Below the pieces are notes generated by a model that did not search any database, was not told where the DNA came from, and saw only the letters and a list, made by a program, of their open reading frames with translations. DNA of 64,000 nt from Pseudonocardia benzenivorans CB1190. Lineage in GTDB: Bacteria > Actinomycetota > Actinomycetes > Mycobacteriales > Pseudonocardiaceae. Both the position numbers and the translations under genes were made by a program. The stretch covers positions 5,224,501 to 5,288,500 of the forward strand of contig NC_015312.1 of NCBI RefSeq assembly GCF_000196675.2, given 5' to 3'. Shown here in pieces: positions 5,971 to 14,707 of this stretch (position 1 is the stretch's first letter; each line of letters opens with the position of its first letter).

Positions 5971-8916
5971 TCAGGGTGGCGGCGCCGCCAGGTACCCGCT
6001 CAGACCGTCCACCACGATCCGGCCCGCACTGTTGGCACCCTGCCCCGGACCCTGGACCAGGCTCGTCACCACCACCGTCGGGGCGTCCAGCGGCGCGGCC
6101 ACGGTCGTCCAGTTGTCGTAGCTGCCGGCCCGCAGGCTTCCGTCCTGGGCCGTGCCGGTCTTGGCTCCCGAGTCCACCGGCAGCGGGGCGAGCCATCCGG
6201 CGGTGCCGGACCGCACGGCGGCACGCATGCCGTCGCGCACCGGCCCGAGCGTGGCGGCGAACGGTAGCGGCCGTGCCGGCGACACCGGCACCGCCGTCGT
6301 CGCACCGCCCGGGGTGACGACGGCCAGTCCCAGGTGCGGCGTGACCAGCAGGCCGGTGGTGATCGCCGCCGTCCAGCGGGCGTTCTGCAGGGGCGTGACC
6401 TGCAACGGGCCCTGGCCGATACCGAGGATGACGGTGGTACCGCCGTACCACGGCTCCCCGGTGTCCGGACTGCCGAGGTAGCCCGCCGCCTCGCCGGGGA
6501 GGTCGATCCCGGTCGGCTCGCCGACGCCCAGGGCGCGTGCGGTCTGGATGATCGGACCCGGACCCATCCGGGCTGCCAGCTGGTAGAAGTACACGTCGTT
6601 CGACCAGCCGATGGCCTGCGGGAGGTTCATCGGGCCCATCGGACGCCAGTTGGCGAAGGTGTGGCCGCCCAGGGTGAAGCTCGCCCCGGTCGGGACGACC
6701 TGCATGGGTGGGATGGTGCCCGTCACCATGTCGGCCGCGCCCACCACGAGCTTGAACGTGGAGCCCGGTGGCACGGCGACCTGGGTGACGTGGTTCAGGC
6801 CGGGGCTGCCGGGGCGTGCGTCGAGGGCGGCGAGCGCGGACGCGTCCACCGGCGGGCCGTAGATGTTGTCGTCGTACGACGGGAGGCTCGCCATGGCGAG
6901 GACCTGGCCGTCCCGCGGATCCATCGCCACGGCCGCCCCGACGGCGCGGGGGTCCGGCTGGCCCGCGAGCGACACCCGCAGCGAGTCGGTGAGCCGCCGC
7001 TGCAGCGGCAGATCCAGGGCGGTTCGCAGGTCGGCGCCGGGGACCGCAGGCAGTTGCGGGCCCGGGGCCACCGGCACGCCGGCCGGGGTCACGTACCAGC
7101 AACGCCGGCCGTCGACACCCCGCAGCACGGCGTCGTAGGTCGCCTCCAGACCGAGACGGCCCACCACCGTCCCTGGTGCCAGCGACGGATCCCGGGCCGT
7201 CTGCTCGGCCGTGGCGACGCCGACGAAGCCGAGCACCGGCGCGAGCAGTTCTCCCGTCGGGTAGCTGCGGCGCGCCTCGTCCGTCACGATCACGTCCGGC
7301 GACCCGCGCAGCACCCCTGCTCGACCGGCGGGAGCCGTGCCGACCTCGAGGTCGAGCGTCGTCCTCGGTGCCGCGGCGACCGCCGCGCGCAGCTGGTCGA
7401 GCGGACGGCCCGTGACGTCGGCGACCAGTTCGAGCTCCGCGGGCGTCACGAGCGCGGGGACAACACCGACGGCTGCGGAGCCCGTATCGGTCGCCGCGGA
7501 ATCCTGCGCCAGGACCGTGCCGTCGCGAGCCGTGATCTCGCCGCGGGGCGCGGCGACCCGCAGGCAGCGCACCATCTGCTCCTGGCCCGCGGCCACCAGT
7601 GACGGCCGCTGCTGCGCCTGGACCTGCCCACCCGCGACGGCGAAGGTCACGAGGACCCCGGTGAGCACCATCGCGGAGCTCTGCACGAGTCGGGGGCGCA
7701 GCCGCCCGGGCGCGGCCCACAACGCGCGCCGCGCCCCGTCCCGGCGCACCCCCAGGACGGTGCCGATGGCGGCGAGATGCACCACCATCGCCGTTCCGCC
7801 GTTGCTGACCAGGGGAAACGGAACACCGGCGAGCGGCAGCAGGCCGAGGTTGCCCCCGACGGACACCACGACCTCGGCACCGATCAGGACCGCGAGCCCG
7901 CCCGCGACGAGCGCACCGTGGCTCGTGCGGGCTCCGCGCGCCGCCGTCGCGAGCCGCCAGACCAGGACGAGCGCCGCGACGAGGACCGCCAGGCCCGCAA
8001 CCCACCCGAACTGCTCGACCAGGCTCGCCGGCGCGAGGTCCGACGAACGCTCGGGCAGGTAGCGCTCGAGAACATCGGTGAGGGGATGACCCGCACGCCC
8101 GAACCACCCGCCGGAGGCCACCGCGATGCGGGCCTGCGACGCGGCCCAGCCGGCGCCCCCGGCCGCCTGGGACGAGCCGGCCAGGAAGCTGCCGAGACGC
8201 TGGACCTGGTACGGCCGCAACAGCCCGACGGCGAGCGGGGCCGCCACTGCGGCAGCGGCCGCGACCGGCAGGAGGAACCGGGCGGGCACCCGCCCGATCA
8301 CCATGAGCGCGACGACGACGACCACGAGCAGTGCGGTCGTGCTCAGATCCGGCTGCAGGACCGTCAGCACGATCGGGACCGCCGCCACGACGAGAGACCC
8401 GGCGAACCGTTGCCAGGCGGGCCGGGCGGAGGCCAGCAGGGCCGCGACCAGCAGGAGCAGGCCCAGCTTCGCCAGCTCCGACGGCTGGAAGGTGAACGCG
8501 CCCGCGTCGAGCCACCGGGTCGCGCCCTTCGTCCGGTTCCCGAGCAGCGGGACAGCGGCGAGCATCACCACGGCGACGGTGTAGCTGAGCACCGCGAGCA
8601 CCCCGAGCACGCGGACGCGCACCCGGCGGGACGCGAGCAGGAGCGCGAACCCGGCCGCGGCGATGCCACCCTGCCTCACGGCGGTCCCGACGCCCCCGAC
8701 GGCCGCCAGGTTCGCGAGGCCGATGGCGACCAGCACACCGGCGGCGAGGATCGCCAGCACGTCGAACGTCGGTTCCCCCGGCAGCCGCCACCGCGGCACC
8801 CGGCGCCGCCGTCGCTCGGACGCCCACGCCGACAGCCGCCGGTTGCCCCACGACCGCGTACGGCTCCCCCGCAACCCCTGCACGGCCACACCCCCGAGTG
8901 CTCGATCAGGAACCAC
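5971..8916 (-). CDS. Natural SEDS (RodA/FtsW) - class B transpeptidase fusion
   Basis: A 981-residue protein. Residues about 50-410 are a polytopic SEDS glycosyltransferase: LGNRTKGATRWLDAGAFTFQPSELAKL matches the RodA/FtsW signature, and the LPERSSD loop supplies the extracellular acidic residue. After a last membrane segment, residues about 430-980 are a class B penicillin-binding protein with dimerisation domain and the transpeptidase triad SxxK (GSTFKL, about 710), SxN (SND, about 765) and KTGT (about 919). SEDS enzymes polymerise lipid II and class B PBPs cross-link it; normally they are two partner proteins. Here they are one chain. It overlaps the preceding 180-residue membrane protein by 11 bp, which suggests coupled translation. 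Confidence 0.93.
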   Translation of the reverse strand: MVPDRALGGVAVQGLRGSRTRSWGNRRLSAWASERRRRRVPRWRLPGEPTFDVLAILAAGVLVAIGLANLAAVGGVGTAVRQGGIAAAGFALLLASRRVRVRVLGVLAVLSYTVAVVMLAAVPLLGNRTKGATRWLDAGAFTFQPSELAKLGLLLLVAALLASARPAWQRFAGSLVVAAVPIVLTVLQPDLSTTALLVVVVVALMVIGRVPARFLLPVAAAAAVAAPLAVGLLRPYQVQRLGSFLAGSSQAAGGAGWAASQARIAVASGGWFGRAGHPLTDVLERYLPERSSDLAPASLVEQFGWVAGLAVLVAALVLVWRLATAARGARTSHGALVAGGLAVLIGAEVVVSVGGNLGLLPLAGVPFPLVSNGGTAMVVHLAAIGTVLGVRRDGARRALWAAPGRLRPRLVQSSAMVLTGVLVTFAVAGGQVQAQQRPSLVAAGQEQMVRCLRVAAPRGEITARDGTVLAQDSAATDTGSAAVGVVPALVTPAELELVADVTGRPLDQLRAAVAAAPRTTLDLEVGTAPAGRAGVLRGSPDVIVTDEARRSYPTGELLAPVLGFVGVATAEQTARDPSLAPGTVVGRLGLEATYDAVLRGVDGRRCWYVTPAGVPVAPGPQLPAVPGADLRTALDLPLQRRLTDSLRVSLAGQPDPRAVGAAVAMDPRDGQVLAMASLPSYDDNIYGPPVDASALAALDARPGSPGLNHVTQVAVPPGSTFKLVVGAADMVTGTIPPMQVVPTGASFTLGGHTFANWRPMGPMNLPQAIGWSNDVYFYQLAARMGPGPIIQTARALGVGEPTGIDLPGEAAGYLGSPDTGEPWYGGTTVILGIGQGPLQVTPLQNARWTAAITTGLLVTPHLGLAVVTPGGATTAVPVSPARPLPFAATLGPVRDGMRAAVRSGTAGWLAPLPVDSGAKTGTAQDGSLRAGSYDNWTTVAAPLDAPTVVVTSLVQGPGQGANSAGRIVVDGLSGYLAAPPP

Positions 8917-9448
8917 AACGCTCGGCGGCCGACACCCGCAGCGGGGGCCCCGCCGCCGGCGCGGGCGCTGTCGTCGACGCCGTCAACGCCGTCGCGGCGG
9001 CTGCGGGCACCGACACCGCGATCACGGCGTCGATGCGGTCCGCGCCCGTGGGCAGAGCCGCGGTGCCCGTGCCGACCGTCTGCACCTGTCCGGTGCAGAG
9101 ATCGTGCGCCTGCACGACCCACGACACCGTCCCCGTGCTCCCGGCGTCGACGAGGACCTGGACCCGGACCAGACACCGCCCACCACTCGTGCACCCCGGA
9201 AGAATGCGCAGATCGACCGCGCGCACCGGCCCGCCGACGGCCGGCACCGGCACCTCGGGAAGGCTCGGCAGCGGCGCGGCGACGGGAGCCTCCACCCGTG
9301 CCGGATCCCCGGGCGCGGCCAGCACGAGCGCGACGTCCGCCGTGATCCGGTCGCCGAGCAGCAGGAACTCGAGCGCCACGAGCGCGGCCACCACCAACGG
9401 CCACGCGAGCCACGGCCCCCACCGACGCCTGGGTCGCGCCCTGGTCAT
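8906..9448 (-). CDS. Membrane-anchored protein upstream of the SEDS-PBP fusion
   Basis: A 180-residue protein with a basic N-terminus (MTRARPRRR), one strong transmembrane segment (about residues 15-35) and an Ala/Pro/Val-rich extracytoplasmic domain with three or four cysteines (PGCTSGGRC, HDLC, ERC) that could form disulfides. No family is recognised. The ATG at 9448 is chosen because longer frames would enter unrelated low-complexity sequence. Its stop overlaps the SEDS-PBP start by 11 bp, so an accessory role in wall synthesis, such as a partner subunit, is a reasonable guess only. Confidence 0.7.
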   Translation of the reverse strand: MTRARPRRRWGPWLAWPLVVAALVALEFLLLGDRITADVALVLAAPGDPARVEAPVAAPLPSLPEVPVPAVGGPVRAVDLRILPGCTSGGRCLVRVQVLVDAGSTGTVSWVVQAHDLCTGQVQTVGTGTAALPTGADRIDAVIAVSVPAAAATALTASTTAPAPAAGPPLRVSAAERCGS

Positions 9449-9506
9449 GTCGCTGTGGGGAGCGACGCCCCACAACCGGGCCGGGCCGGCTTCGGCGTCG
9501 GACGCA

Positions 9507-9855
9507 TCAGGTCGTGCCGTCGGAGTACGTGGCGAGGATCGCGCGGAGCCGCTCGACGAATCGCAGGGACCGGTCCTGCCCCCGCGTCCTCCCACGCCGA
9601 CTTCTGCGCGAGACCGACCCGCATCACGATCCCGGTGACACCCCACTCGACCGCCAGGCGCAGGACGTACGGCGGATCGGAGGTAGCCGGGTTGGCGGCG
9701 AAGTCCCGCGGTCCGTGCTCCGAACCTCGGTCATGGTGCAGGGACAGTGCGTTTCCGTTGCGCAGGCCGTGCTCGTGCAGGACGTGCTTCAGCCGCGTCT
9801 GCGTGCCCGGCGACATGCCGATCTCGTGCAATCGTGGCCTACCGGTCGTCTTCAT
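9507..9855 (-). pseudogene. Remnant of class I fructose-bisphosphate aldolase (DhnA-like)
   Basis: From ATG 9855 the frame reads MKTTGRPRLHEIG, then SLHHDRGSEHGPRDFA, DPPYVLRLAVEWGVTGIVMRVGLAQK. This resembles the N-terminal third of class I aldolases of the DhnA/FbaB type. After about 85 residues similarity stops; the same frame continues into low-complexity sequence to a stop at 9445. In another frame, LRFVERLRAILATYSDGTT ends at a stop at 9507 and looks like a normal protein C-terminus. A deletion with frameshift would explain both. The catalytic lysine region is missing, so activity is unlikely. Confidence 0.5.
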
Positions 9856-10239
9856 CACCGAACCTCCGGACATCTCGCCCCGCGCGGTGCCCCGGCAGCC
9901 GAAGGTGTGCGCTCGCGTCGCGGCGTACGGCCCGGCCGCGCGACCGGCCCCGACCCCCGTGGTCCGCCCGCGGCCGCCCGCAGCATGCGTCGCTGTGCCG
10001 AGGTTATGGAACGACGGCGGTGACCGATCAGGGCCGAACGTCCTTGCCACTCCGCAGGAGCGACGCAACACCGTGACGAGGTGGCGCTCCCGATGCCCGG
10101 AGACCGGCACGGACCCGCTGTTCCCGTACCGATCGTGTCGTCACGTCTCGCCGAAGGGCCCGGCCGCCCAGGGCCGAACACCCCTGTCGCGCCGCGCCCG
10201 GCGCGACCATCGTGGGCCCACGAACGGAGGGAGCCGATC
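9856..10239. other. Intergenic stretch, no gene seen
   Basis: About 380 bp between the aldolase remnant and the DUF1876 gene. Reading frames here have no recognisable similarity and no convincing start. A Shine-Dalgarno-like ggagggag lies just before 10240 and belongs to the next gene. Nothing else is supported. Confidence 0.5.
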
Positions 10240-10503
10240 ATGCACGAGGCGAAGCGCTGGAACGTGACGCTCGACATCGACGAGCACGAGGGCCGGACCC
10301 GCGCGGTGGCCCACCTGCACACGCGGGACGCACGGTCGTTGACGGGCGAGGGCCTGGCCCGCCTGAACCCGGCCGACCGCGACGTCCCGGAGATCGGCGA
10401 CGAGCTGGCCGTCGCCCGCGCACTCGACGACCTCGCTCATCACCTGCTCGCCGCGGCCGCCGACGACCTCGAAGGCGCCGCTTCCGCGCGCACGGACGCC
10501 TGA
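10240..10503 (+). CDS. DUF1876 domain protein
   Basis: An 87-residue protein matching the actinobacterial DUF1876 pattern: KRWNVTLDIDEHEGRTRAVAHLHTRD, then LTGEGLARLNPADRDVPEIGDELAVARALDDLAHHLL. The fold in this family resembles a double-stranded-RNA-binding domain, but the function is not established. ATG 10240 is supported by an upstream ggaggg. It is followed 58 bp later by a VOC-family gene on the same strand. Confidence 0.88.
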   Translation: MHEAKRWNVTLDIDEHEGRTRAVAHLHTRDARSLTGEGLARLNPADRDVPEIGDELAVARALDDLAHHLLAAAADDLEGAASARTDA

Positions 10504-10561
10504 GCGGACCGGGTCCCGACAGTTCCCGGAGACCCGCATCCCACCGACCGAGGAGGAACCC

Positions 10562-10924
10562 GTGGGGGCACCCGTCATCCACTTCGAGATCGGCGCCACC
10601 GATGGCGAACGCTCCCGGCGCTTCTACGCCGACCTGTTCGGCTGGAAGATCACCCCGGATCCGAACGGGTACGGCGTCGTCGACACCGGCGCAGCCGGGA
10701 TCAACGGCGGGGTCGTTCAGGTGCCTGGCCAGGTGCGCCCGTACGTGACCTTCTACGTCGCCGTGGAGGATCTCGACGAGGCGCTCGACCGCGCCGAGGA
10801 GCTCGGCGGCCACCGTGTCCTGGCCCCGTCGGCGGTCGGCGACATCGGCAGCATGGCGATGTTCACCGACCCCGACGGCACGATGATCGGGTTGTTCACG
10901 GAGCGAGGGACCGCGACGGTGTGA
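10562..10924 (+). CDS. VOC-family (glyoxalase/bleomycin-resistance fold) protein
   Basis: A 120-residue single-module VOC protein: IHFEIGATDGERSRRFYADLFGWKI, ...YVTFYVAVEDLDEALDRAEELGG..., ending FTDPDGTMIGLF. The two beta-alpha-beta-beta-beta units are visible. The family includes metal-dependent lyases, dioxygenases and binding proteins, and the substrate cannot be told here. The GTG start at 10562 is preceded by gaggagg at a good distance. Confidence 0.88.
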   Translation: MGAPVIHFEIGATDGERSRRFYADLFGWKITPDPNGYGVVDTGAAGINGGVVQVPGQVRPYVTFYVAVEDLDEALDRAEELGGHRVLAPSAVGDIGSMAMFTDPDGTMIGLFTERGTATV

Positions 10925-11050
10925 CGAGGCCGGCTCGGTGCGTGCCGTCGGCGCCGGCACGGGAGCACGAAGCGGCCCGTCGTGCCGGTGGCGGGGCTCG
11001 CCGTTCGCGAGGCGACACTCGGGCCGACCGAGCGGAGCAGGCCGCGCGCA

Positions 11051-11785
11051 TCAGCCCACTGCAGCGCCGAAGAGGCGTCCGACGAGGTAGGTCACGGCCA
11101 GGCCCGCGGCGCCGCCGAGGACGACCCGCAGGACGGCGCGGCGCGAGTTCGCCCCACCGATGCGAGCACTGACCGCCCCGGCGAGCGCGAGCGCGACCAG
11201 CACCACCACCACGGTCACGGGGACCCGCCAGGACGGCGGGGGCAGCAGGATCGCCAGCAGCGGCAGCAACGCGCCGAGGACGAAGGACAGCGCGGACGCA
11301 CCGGCGGCCTGCCAGGGGCTGGTGAGCTCGTCCGGGTCGAGCCGGAGTTCGGCCTCCACATGCGCGGCGAGCGCGTCGTGGGCGGTCAGCTCGCGGGCGA
11401 CCGTCTCGGCGGTCCCGGCGGTCAGGCCCTTCGCGCGGTAGAGCGCGGCCAGCTCGGCCAGCTCCGCCCCCGGGTCGTCGCGGAGCTCCCTCTTCTCCTT
11501 CGACAGCAGTGCCAGCTCGGTGTCGCGCTGGCTGCTGACCGAGACGTACTCGCCGAGCGCCATCGAGACCGCCCCTGCCACGAGACCTGCGAGTCCGGCG
11601 GTGAACAGCGGGCCTCGGGCCGTGGTGGCACCGGCGACACCGACGACGAGACCCGCGACCGAGACGATGCCGTCGTTGGCGCCCAGCACACCCGCACGCA
11701 GCCAGTTCAGCGTGCCGCCCAGGCCCCTGCCGTGCGGCTCGTCCGGGTGGCCCTCCCTGCGGGCCGCTTCGGAGAATCCACTCAC
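11051..11785 (-). CDS. VIT1/CCC1-type transporter
   Basis: A membrane protein of about 244 residues with LNWLRAGVLGANDGIVSVAGLVVGVAGA, the N-terminal signature of VIT1/CCC1 Fe2+/Mn2+ transporters, then GALAGAVSMALGEYVSVSSQRD-like sequence (ALGEYVSVSSQRDTE), an acidic cytoplasmic helical region, and C-terminal membrane helices. Members export or sequester iron and manganese. A GTG start at 11785 is preferred; a TTG at 11824 would add 13 residues. It stands alone between the VOC gene and leftward small genes. Confidence 0.85.
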   Translation of the reverse strand: MSGFSEAARREGHPDEPHGRGLGGTLNWLRAGVLGANDGIVSVAGLVVGVAGATTARGPLFTAGLAGLVAGAVSMALGEYVSVSSQRDTELALLSKEKRELRDDPGAELAELAALYRAKGLTAGTAETVARELTAHDALAAHVEAELRLDPDELTSPWQAAGASALSFVLGALLPLLAILLPPPSWRVPVTVVVVLVALALAGAVSARIGGANSRRAVLRVVLGGAAGLAVTYLVGRLFGAAVG

Positions 11786-11939
11786 GCCACCAGGGAACTC
11801 GATCCGACGACCCCCCGCCAGCAAGGCCAGGCGAGCCTGCCCCCGTCGGCCCGATGGATGTCGTCGGTCACGGCGGCCGAGCGGGTCCGTCGCGGGACGG
11901 GCCGTCCGAGTCCCTGCGATCTTCTCAGGGCCCTGCGCT

Positions 11940-12356
11940 TCACGGGTGAGTCACGTCGTACAGCATCCCGAGCGCGGCGAGCGGCGCGGCGACATCGTTG
12001 TGGCCCTGGTCGAACAGGACACCTGTGATGCCTTGCTCGACGAGGCCCGGAACCAGGTCGGCCAAGGACGCCGGCGAGATCGTCATCGCCGCCACGCCGT
12101 CGTTCGCGCGCACCGCGCTCCGGTCGTTCGCGAACGACCTCAGGTGGCGTTCGCTCGTGAACACGAGCAGATAGGACCGTTCCTCGACCAGGCCCAGCAT
12201 CGGCCGGGGATCGTCGGGAGTGCCCGTCGGCAGCAGATACCAGCTCTCGAGCGCGAAGATCGCCCGCCAGAGCGCTGCGAAACCGGCCGGAGTCCGCTGG
12301 TCGCGCACGGCGGCTGCCAGCCGATCGATGTCGTGGTGGCTCGCAGGAGAACTCAT
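11940..12356 (-). CDS. SseB-like hypothetical protein
   Basis: A 138-residue soluble protein. The core (ALESWYLLPTG...PRPMLGLVEERSYLLVFTSERHLRSFA) resembles the SseB N-terminal domain, and it ends with a second alpha/beta portion (LVPGLVEQGITGVLFDQG). These proteins are widespread in actinobacteria with no firm function. ATG 12356 is chosen; upstream codons in the frame are low-complexity. Confidence 0.6.
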   Translation of the reverse strand: MSSPASHHDIDRLAAAVRDQRTPAGFAALWRAIFALESWYLLPTGTPDDPRPMLGLVEERSYLLVFTSERHLRSFANDRSAVRANDGVAAMTISPASLADLVPGLVEQGITGVLFDQGHNDVAAPLAALGMLYDVTHP

Positions 12357-12472
12357 CGTCGGTTCCAGGTGAGGTCGGTCCGGCTCATCGGCATCCTCGA
12401 TCCGTTCGTCGGGGCGGCGCAGCCGACGGGGAGGGCTCCGGGCATCGTCGTAGGTGCCGTCGCGAGTTCGGC

Positions 12473-12808
12473 TCAGCTCCGGTCGCCGGGCTGTGCGCGC
12501 ACCACCGCCAGGCCCAGCCCGGCGAGACACACGGCCACTCCGACCATGAGTACGAACACGGAGGTGGCGAACGCCCCCACGACCAACACGACCAGGCCGA
12601 TGACGAGGGGGGCCAACGACCACGCGAGGCCGGCATCGGGCCCGTGGGCGCCGCCGGCCGGGCGACGGCCCCGATGCACCGGCGCCAGCGGCGACGGGCT
12701 CCGGAAGGAGGGGTCCGACTCGGCCAACTCGCGCGCTATCTCGGAGAAGGCCTGACGTTCCCACACCCTCAGCCGCCGAGGTCGGCGATACGAGAATTCA
12801 TCTGCCAC
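12473..12808 (-). CDS. DUF3040 membrane protein
   Basis: A 111-residue protein. LRVWERQAFSEIARELAESDPSF matches the amphipathic N-terminus of DUF3040 proteins; two transmembrane helices follow (about residues 63-105) with a short charged end. DUF3040 proteins are small actinobacterial membrane proteins of unknown role. Confidence 0.75.
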   Translation of the reverse strand: MADEFSYRRPRRLRVWERQAFSEIARELAESDPSFRSPSPLAPVHRGRRPAGGAHGPDAGLAWSLAPLVIGLVVLVVGAFATSVFVLMVGVAVCLAGLGLAVVRAQPGDRS

Positions 12809-12904
12809 GGTGACGTCCTCGATACAGGTGTCGTCGACGAGTCGTCGTACGGAGGTCGGACTCGGCGGAATCGGTTACGGGTACGGGGCGAGGGGTCGGG
12901 CGCC

Positions 12905-13831
12905 TCAGCGAATCCGTTCAGGACGGACGCACGAGACCCTCGCCCCGTAGCTGGTGGACGCGATCGGTGCGCGATCCGCGTTCTTGGTGGGTGCTGGGTG
13001 GAGCGACGGTGATCGTCGCGACCGAGCCGCGAACGTGTCCGCCGCCGAGCGGGACGAGCACGCCTGCCGTAGACGCTCGGCGCGCAGAGCCGCGATCGGA
13101 AGCTCGGCGTACTGGAGCTCGTACTCGAGATCACCGCACAGGCCGAGTACCGCGCCGTCATAGCTCACCAGTGACGAGTGGCCCGTCCAGTGATGGCTGC
13201 CGTCGGTGCCGGCCGCGTTCGCGGAGACGACGAAGCACGTGTTGGTCCAGGCGAGGCTACGAGCCGCCTGCACGACCCGTCGAGGCGACATCGCGGGGCT
13301 CGCCCAGTACTGGACGACGAGCTCGGCACCCCAGAGCTCGTCATCCGACAGGAAGGGGCGGACTCTGTCGCCGTAGGCGAGCGCCGTCCGCAGCCCACCG
13401 GGTCCGACCACGGTGCGCGTCCCCGCCGCGCGCCGCCGGCTGCACGGATCCGCGCCGTGTCGGGCCACCACCTCGCCGTTGTCGTCGATCAGCGCCATCT
13501 GCCGATCCGGATCGTCACGGGTCCCGCCGGCGCTGACAGGGACCGCCACCCACAGGCCGGACTCCCGACAGACGGGCCCGAGCGCATCGAGCACCTCGTC
13601 GCTCGTGGTGAACGGCTCGTGCCGACCGGCACGGCGAGGGGCGCCGTGCATCCCGTGCTCCGGGAGAACCACGAGGTCGACGTCGTAGGAGCCGCCGACC
13701 TCCCGGAGGAACTCTGCCGTGTGCAGGATCGCCACTCGCGCATCGAGACGACTCCTGACCCGCGGAACCGCCTGGTTGATCACCATCGCGGCGAGGGTCG
13801 TGTCACGACGATGCCGAGATTGCTTGTGCAT
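12905..13831 (-). CDS. Aliphatic-amidase-like nitrilase-fold protein lacking catalytic Lys and Cys
   Basis: A 308-residue protein that can be aligned by eye along AmiE/AmiF amidases: DLVVLPEHGMHG, the GEVVARH segment, LWGAELVVQYWASP, SLAWTNTCFVVSANAAGTDGSHHWTGHSSLVSYDG and CGDLEYELQYAEL. The catalytic Glu (PEHG) is kept. The KYRKIIPW segment carrying the catalytic Lys is replaced by a Lys-free sequence (RHGADPCSRR), and the IICDDG segment carrying the nucleophilic Cys reads LAYGDR. It is therefore probably not a hydrolase. ATG 13831 lies about 35 bp downstream of the shared promoter element. A ligand-binding or regulatory role is inference. Confidence 0.8.
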   Translation of the reverse strand: MHKQSRHRRDTTLAAMVINQAVPRVRSRLDARVAILHTAEFLREVGGSYDVDLVVLPEHGMHGAPRRAGRHEPFTTSDEVLDALGPVCRESGLWVAVPVSAGGTRDDPDRQMALIDDNGEVVARHGADPCSRRRAAGTRTVVGPGGLRTALAYGDRVRPFLSDDELWGAELVVQYWASPAMSPRRVVQAARSLAWTNTCFVVSANAAGTDGSHHWTGHSSLVSYDGAVLGLCGDLEYELQYAELPIAALRAERLRQACSSRSAADTFAARSRRSPSLHPAPTKNADRAPIASTSYGARVSCVRPERIR

Positions 13832-13869
13832 CCGACCGTTCCCTTCTGGCCAGGCGATCCGCTGACGAC

Positions 13870-13919
13870 AAACTACGTCAATACTGTCAGTTGGCAATAC
13901 CTTCGTTGTAAACTATCTG
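13870..13919 (-). promoter_or_regulatory. Shared promoter-like element, copy A
   Basis: On the + strand it reads CTACGT (13873-13878), 17 bases, AATACC (13896-13901), then TTCGTTGTAAACTAT. In transcription direction (leftward) this gives GGTATT-17-ACGTAG, about 40 bp upstream of the amidase-like gene start. Two other copies at 18200 and 29162 share these blocks with identical spacing and face other units of the cluster. Confidence 0.8.
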
Positions 13920-14052
13920 AGCCCGAACAGGATTTCGACCGTGCGACCTGGTCGACCGGAGGTACGCGGGCCGCTCATGTGCGCGCCCGAGCCCCGGGCG
14001 GCCACTGCTGACAGGACGAGCGGTGCGTCACGACGGCTCTGCGCGCGACACT

Positions 14053-14069
14053 TGAAGACCGTATCTTCA
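14053..14069. promoter_or_regulatory. Palindrome upstream of marR-type gene
   Basis: TGAAGA-CCGTA-TCTTCA, a dyad with perfect 6-base arms, lies about 120 bp before the MarR gene. It is a candidate autoregulatory operator. A similar TATCTTC...TGACAGTGTT string occurs again near 15965. Confidence 0.45.
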
Positions 14070-14191
14070 GTCTGACAGTGTTCACGAAGGCGACGGGAAG
14101 GCCACGAGCTCGCCGTGCCGATCGTCGCACCGGCCGCACCGGCGGGGTGGAAGCTCAGTACGGACGGCGCGAGGAAGTCGAGGGGATCACG

Positions 14192-14671
14192 ATGGCAGAC
14201 GTTCGGTCGATCGAGCGGCGGCGCCGGCACCGAGCGAATCACGTCCCGCTCACCCGCCTGCTCGGGCTGGTCGAGCGGCACGTCGGCAAGCTGGTCGAGA
14301 AGGCGCTGGTCGGACACGGCCTCACCGTCGACCAGTGGCGCGTGCTCGACGTTCTCGCGGACGGCCAGGGACACGCCCAGTCCGAGCTCGCGGCCACGAT
14401 CGTGGTGCCCGGACCGACCCTGACCAAGATCGTCGACAAGCTGGTCGACATGGCGCTGGTCTACCGGATCGTCGACGAGCGGGATCGTCGCCGGGTGCTG
14501 GCGTTCCTCTCGGAGAAGGGCGGGCGGGTCCACACCGACCTCGCCGTCAAGGTCGAGGTCGCCGAAGCCGAGGCGATGACCCCGCTCGACGACGGGGACC
14601 AGGAGATGCTGCTCGACATTCTCACCCGGCTCGGCCGCGCCGACGCACCGGTCACCACCCCGCAGTCCTGA
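14192..14671 (+). CDS. MarR-family transcriptional regulator
   Basis: A 159-residue winged-helix protein: TRLLGLVERHVGKLVEKALVGHGLTVDQWRVLDVLADGQGHAQSELAATIVVPGPTLTKIVDKLVDMALVYRIVDERDRRRVLAFLSEKG is a standard MarR core. ATG 14192 is chosen; the frame extends upstream without similarity. MarR proteins usually repress nearby catabolic genes and release DNA on binding an aromatic or other small ligand. It lies between the amidase-like gene (divergent) and the AmiC-like gene (convergent), so control of the amide cluster is plausible but not shown. Confidence 0.88.
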   Translation: MADVRSIERRRRHRANHVPLTRLLGLVERHVGKLVEKALVGHGLTVDQWRVLDVLADGQGHAQSELAATIVVPGPTLTKIVDKLVDMALVYRIVDERDRRRVLAFLSEKGGRVHTDLAVKVEVAEAEAMTPLDDGDQEMLLDILTRLGRADAPVTTPQS

Positions 14672-14707
14672 GCGCCGAGGCCGCGTCGGCGGTACCCGGG
14701 GAACGAG

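Noticed and set aside
5672..8851. 1059-codon frame on the minus strand
   Set aside because: It overlaps the SEDS-PBP gene in another frame, is Arg/Gly/Pro-rich and has no domain; a GC-bias shadow.
12905..13831. Functional nitrilase or cyanide hydratase
   Set aside because: Catalytic Lys and Cys positions are not conserved.
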